NCBI GenBank assembly: GCA_027044735.1
Contig: JALUBW010000176.1
Location: 1-10,086 of the forward strand
DNA from: Anaerolineales bacterium
GTDB lineage: Bacteria > Chloroflexota > Anaerolineae > Anaerolineales > DRMV01
Direction of reading: 5' to 3'
DNA: 10,086 bases
Shown: one piece after another, positions 7,452 through 10,086 of the stretch
Numbering within the stretch: the first letter of the stretch is position 1
Layout: each line of letters starts with the position of its first letter
Position numbers and translations under genes: made by a program
The notes under the pieces: generated by a model
Told to the model about the DNA's origin: nothing
Seen by the model: only the letters and a program-made list of their open reading frames with translations
Databases searched by the model: none

Positions 7452-8438
7452 TTACCGTTCATGTATTGGCTTTACCCAAATGTTGCGGGCTTGGTCCTCG
7501 CGCAGGGCAATGAGGGTGCCGCGGACGCGATAGGCGCGCGGGTCACGGAAGAATGGCCGCAGTTCGGGGGTGATGAGTGCCCCGGGGGTTATGCCCAAAT
7601 CCATCAAGCGGCGGCGGGTGAAACCTTGCACCCACGGCGCGATGTCCACCACTTCGGCGGAAACCCCGTCGGGCAATTCGTTCAGCGGCACGGCTCCGGC
7701 GGGGATTTCGGCTGCCTTGCCGCTCGTTAGTGTAACATTTGCCGCCAGTTCGGGGGAAAGGACGAGTTCGCGCCCATCGGCGCTTATCCGCACAGCGTTG
7801 TGGTCTTTCCCGAGCACGCGCACCCTTTGCCCAACCCGTAAGCCTTCCCTCAGCAAGTGCTCATACACTTTTTGGGGTTCATCCTCAAGATGGGCGACCA
7901 CGCCCTCATCGCCGGCGTTGGCTTCGGCGAGGGGCTTTCCGGCAGGCGCCCAGCCTTCCCCCGCGTGGGGGATTGGGTCGCCGTGCGGGTCAACGGCAGG
8001 GAAGCCGAGGTGTGCCTCCAAGCGCCGCAGGTCTTCGGGGCGGGTGGAATGCTCCAAGCGGTGGGCGAGGGCGTGCACTTCTTGTGGAGGAAGGTGCGCC
8101 TCATCCACAAAGTAGCGTTCCAGAAGGCGGTGCGCCTTTAGGATGTGCTCGGCTATTTTTCTGCCCGCGAGGGTGAGGGCGAGCGAGCCGTTTTCGGAGC
8201 GCGCCAATCCCCGTTCCAACAAATCGGCAACGAGGCGGCGGGCGTGGCGAGGGTTGAGGTGTAGCCTTTTGGCGAGAAACTCGGGTGTGGAAGGGCGACC
8301 TTCGGTTTCGGCTTCAAGGAGCAGTTTCAGGGCATCTTCCAGTGTTTCGTTTTGCCTGCGGCGCCAATAATGAGCGCGGTAAGCCCAGAGTGCCGCGAGT
8401 ACTGCGAGGGTGAAGAGCAGTAGAACCCAAGCGTTCAT
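7452..8438 (-). CDS. Membrane-anchored DtxR-type iron regulator fused to two FeoA-like domains
   Basis: 328 residues. Residues 4-20 form a hydrophobic helix followed by a basic patch (RAHYWRRR), predicting an inside-facing membrane anchor. Residues 30-92 are a winged-helix DNA-binding domain (EFLAKRLHLNPRHARRLVADLLERG). Residues 93-157 are the DtxR/MntR metal-binding and dimerisation domain, with HRLLERY at 103-109, RLEH at 127-130 and DPHGDPIP at 150-157. Residues 170-237 form an SH3/FeoA-like domain, and 250-325 a second, clearer FeoA domain (RRRLMDLGITPGA). Likely ligands H103, E129 and H130 are present; the ligand position three before Glu129 is His126, where I recall Glu in MntR and Cys in DtxR. 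Its start overlaps the stop of the DUF92 gene in ATGA, behind a good GGAGG site. It lies upstream of feoB, so it probably senses iron and controls or modulates FeoB. The family assignment is strong; the membrane location is predicted. Confidence 0.9.
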   Translation of the reverse strand: MNAWVLLLFTLAVLAALWAYRAHYWRRRQNETLEDALKLLLEAETEGRPSTPEFLAKRLHLNPRHARRLVADLLERGLARSENGSLALTLAGRKIAEHILKAHRLLERYFVDEAHLPPQEVHALAHRLEHSTRPEDLRRLEAHLGFPAVDPHGDPIPHAGEGWAPAGKPLAEANAGDEGVVAHLEDEPQKVYEHLLREGLRVGQRVRVLGKDHNAVRISADGRELVLSPELAANVTLTSGKAAEIPAGAVPLNELPDGVSAEVVDIAPWVQGFTRRRLMDLGITPGALITPELRPFFRDPRAYRVRGTLIALREDQARNIWVKPIHER

Positions 8439-9247
8439 GCCGCGCCTCCGAGCCGGTAAAGCGCTGCGGCGAGCAAAGCGCCTGCCAGCGCGGCGGCAAA
8501 ATTCACCACGTCGTTATCAAGCCAGCGCAAGCCGCGGATGAGTTGGGTCGGCGCGCCGCAGGTGTGGAGGGGGTGGTGTTCGGTTTCGGTGCGGCAGGTG
8601 GGGCAAAAGTAGGTTGCCTGCCAGCGCTCGCCGAGGATGGAATCAAAGACCGCTCCGAGAAAGCCGCTCACCGTTGCCGCAAGCCCTGCCGCAAGGGGAT
8701 GGGGTGAAGCCGTCGCGGCTACCAATCCCAAAAGCAAAGCGCCGCCGAGCGAAGCGCTAAGCCCCAAAGCCGAAACCGCTCCCGAAGTGCCCCGCGGCAC
8801 GGAGCGTCCGTTCAAAATTGACCGCGGCGGCGATTTAGAAAGCACGCCGATTTCCGTGCCCCACGTGTCGGCGTTTACCGCCGCCAGCGAGCCGCAAAAT
8901 GCTGCCCAGACCCAAGGAGCGCTCGGCATCCAGCGATGGACGACCGCCAACAGTGCCGCCAATCCCCCGTTGGCAAGCACTTGGGTGGCATCGCGCCGCT
9001 TGCCTTTGCTAAATTTTTCGCTTAACGCCTGTTTGTGCCTTTGGAAGAGGAAGGAAAGCCCGCTGGATGAAAAGAAAAACACCAGCAAAGCCACTGCCCA
9101 CCAAGCGCCCCCAAAGCCAAAGGTTGCCCAGCCGACGAAAAAGGCAACGACTGCGCCGCCGCCGGTCAGTGCCCCCGTTTTCCAAGCCGCCCAAGCCACT
9201 GCAAGCGCCAGCGCCGCGCCAATTGCCACTTGGAGGCTCAGGCTCAT
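8435..9247 (-). CDS. DUF92 family integral membrane protein (TIGR00297-like)
   Basis: 270 residues with several hydrophobic segments from residue 5 to the end. Family hallmarks as I know them: RRDATQVLANGG (84-95), NADTWGTEIG (125-134), RGTSGAVSALG (152-162), FDSILGE (201-207) and WLDNDVVN (242-249). A short hydrophilic insert, C215-P-T-C218 with H228 and C230, looks like a small zinc-binding knuckle. Plant and cyanobacterial relatives include VTE6-type phytyl-phosphate kinases, so a lipid or isoprenoid phosphate substrate is possible but not shown. The frame extends upstream to 9553, but the start at 9245-9247 is preferred: it overlaps the stop of the previous gene in ATGA, and the 102 residues upstream are an Arg/Ala-rich shadow of that gene. 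It is probably co-translated with both neighbours. Confidence 0.88.
   Translation of the reverse strand: MSLSLQVAIGAALALAVAWAAWKTGALTGGGAVVAFFVGWATFGFGGAWWAVALLVFFFSSSGLSFLFQRHKQALSEKFSKGKRRDATQVLANGGLAALLAVVHRWMPSAPWVWAAFCGSLAAVNADTWGTEIGVLSKSPPRSILNGRSVPRGTSGAVSALGLSASLGGALLLGLVAATASPHPLAAGLAATVSGFLGAVFDSILGERWQATYFCPTCRTETEHHPLHTCGAPTQLIRGLRWLDNDVVNFAAALAGALLAAALYRLGGAA
8445..8450 (-). promoter_or_regulatory. Ribosome binding site of the DtxR-FeoA fusion gene
   Basis: CGGAGG on the minus strand lies 6 bases before the ATG at 8436-8438, inside the end of the DUF92 gene. This strong site supports the chosen start, and therefore the N-terminal hydrophobic helix as a real part of the protein. 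Confidence 0.75.
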
Positions 9248-10086
9248 TTCACCATCCCTTGAAGGGCGAAGATCCCGCTGAGCAGAAAGCCGCCCGCCGA
9301 GAGCGCGCCCGTCAGCCAAATCAAATACGCCATTGGTTTGCGAATGGGGGATTGGTAGGCAAAGAGCCCCAGCCCGAGGTTCAGCCCCTGAGAGAGCAGC
9401 GCGGCTACGCCGAGCAGCACGGCGCGGTTCACTAAGAACGGCCGGGCGTTTTGGAAGATTATGCCTGAGGCGGCAAGGTTGCTTAGCACTAAAGCGGCGA
9501 GCGTTGTTGCCCAGCCGAGCATGAGAAGCAGGCGCGCCCAGCGGTCGCCCCAAAGTTCGCTCAGCCGCCCGCCGATGCGCTGGGCGTGGTGCGGAATCGG
9601 CTCAAGTGTGCCCTCTTCGGCGGCCAAGCGGAAAGCCTCAAGGAAGCCAGCGACGTCTTGCGGCGAAATGGCGTAGGCTTGTTCTTCGGTAGTTACCACT
9701 ACCAGCGGGCGCGTGCTCGCAGCGTAAAACAACAGCCGCTTGCCTTCTGCCTTTCGGACGCCCACAACCATTCCTTCCCAGCGGGGCCAAGGACGCGGCA
9801 GTGGCTTTTCCAAATCTGCTTCCTTGCCCACCCACGCAATTTCGTTCATGGGGATTGCCTCGCTTTGCCAACCCCAAGCGATGTAAATGCCGTCGCGGTC
9901 CACGGCGTAGTAGGCGTTGCGCAGGGCGTAGATGCCGTAAATCAGGAACGGCACGGGCAGGGTAAGAGCCAGCGCCGCGAGCAGGTAAGAGAGGAAGGCG
10001 ACGCCGATGGGGGTTTGCGAGGCGCGGTAATAGAAAAAGCCCGCGGCGGCAGAAAAAGCCAGCGCCGCGAGGGCTTGAAAGGCAAT
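9244..10086 (-). CDS. Membrane protein with central PH-like domain (N-terminus outside window)
   Basis: The frame is open to the right edge of the window, giving 280 visible residues; a GTG at 9952-9954 is possible but unlikely as the start, because hydrophobic sequence continues upstream of it. Layout in window residues: hydrophobic helices at about 1-20 and 28-53, a soluble segment at 54-155 with a bacterial PH-like pattern (RNAYYAVDRDGIYIAWGW, then EIAWVGKEAD), and three more hydrophobic segments at about 185-208, 221-244 and 251-277. The stop overlaps the DUF92 start by four bases. I do not know its function. Bacterial PH-like membrane proteins of this shape are usually annotated only by domain; a role in envelope or membrane upkeep is a guess. 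The gene is certain, the domain call moderate. Confidence 0.8.
   Translation of the reverse strand: MAFQALAALAFSAAAGFFYYRASQTPIGVAFLSYLLAALALTLPVPFLIYGIYALRNAYYAVDRDGIYIAWGWQSEAIPMNEIAWVGKEADLEKPLPRPWPRWEGMVVGVRKAEGKRLLFYAASTRPLVVVTTEEQAYAISPQDVAGFLEAFRLAAEEGTLEPIPHHAQRIGGRLSELWGDRWARLLLMLGWATTLAALVLSNLAASGIIFQNARPFLVNRAVLLGVAALLSQGLNLGLGLFAYQSPIRKPMAYLIWLTGALSAGGFLLSGIFALQGMVK

Noticed and set aside
7293..7730. Plus-strand 145-codon frame across the intergenic repeat
   Set aside because: Its first half is the low-complexity repeat (Lys/Ala then Phe/Cys-rich) and its second half is antisense to the DtxR-FeoA gene. No ribosome binding site or family match is seen.
9248..9553. 102-residue N-terminal extension of the DUF92 protein
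   Set aside because: The segment is Arg/Ala-rich, has no family similarity I recognise and overlaps the upstream gene in another frame. The ATG at 9247 with its ATGA overlap is a far better start.
9954..9954. GTG start of the PH-like membrane protein at 9952-9954
   Set aside because: The frame stays open to the window edge, and the 44 upstream residues form one and a half convincing membrane helices, so the true start is outside.

Overview
The window reads as a chromosomal segment of a moderately GC-rich bacterium. Chloroflexota (Anaerolineae-like) is my best guess. It rests on three things: a giant repetitive surface protein that ends in its own sortase domain, a FeoB whose pore motifs resemble those of anaerobes, and a DtxR-type regulator fused to FeoA domains. 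This is recalled family knowledge, not a database search. I saw no tRNA, rRNA, CRISPR array or transposase gene, and no gene-free stretch longer than about 200 bases.

Left half (1-4989, plus strand): the 3' part of one very long gene whose start lies before the window. The 1662 residues seen here form a secreted, Asp/Gly-rich adhesin-like protein. Two large tandem units of 501 and 516 residues each hold an SdrD-B-like module followed by two GEVED-type modules. A third SdrD-B-like module, two DUF11/isopeptide-like modules, an LPKTG motif and a complete sortase domain follow. Parts of units 1 and 2 are identical at the DNA level, which suggests recent duplication or gene conversion. A strong hairpin terminator follows at 5013-5043.

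Right half (5089-10086, minus strand): four genes in one direction, read from the right edge leftwards. They are a membrane protein with a PH-like domain (N-terminus cut off by the window), a DUF92 integral membrane protein, a membrane-anchored DtxR-FeoA-FeoA fusion, and the ferrous iron transporter FeoB. The first three are joined by two 4-base ATGA stop/start overlaps, so translation is probably coupled. feoB follows after a 185-base gap that holds a low-complexity dispersed repeat flanked by an imperfect 11-base direct repeat.

Working together: FeoB imports Fe2+, and the fusion protein just upstream probably combines iron sensing (DtxR part) with FeoA-like modulation of FeoB. Its predicted N-terminal membrane helix would place both activities at the membrane. 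The links of the DUF92 and PH-like proteins to iron uptake are positional only. The surface protein gene converges on feoB and appears to be a separate transcription unit.
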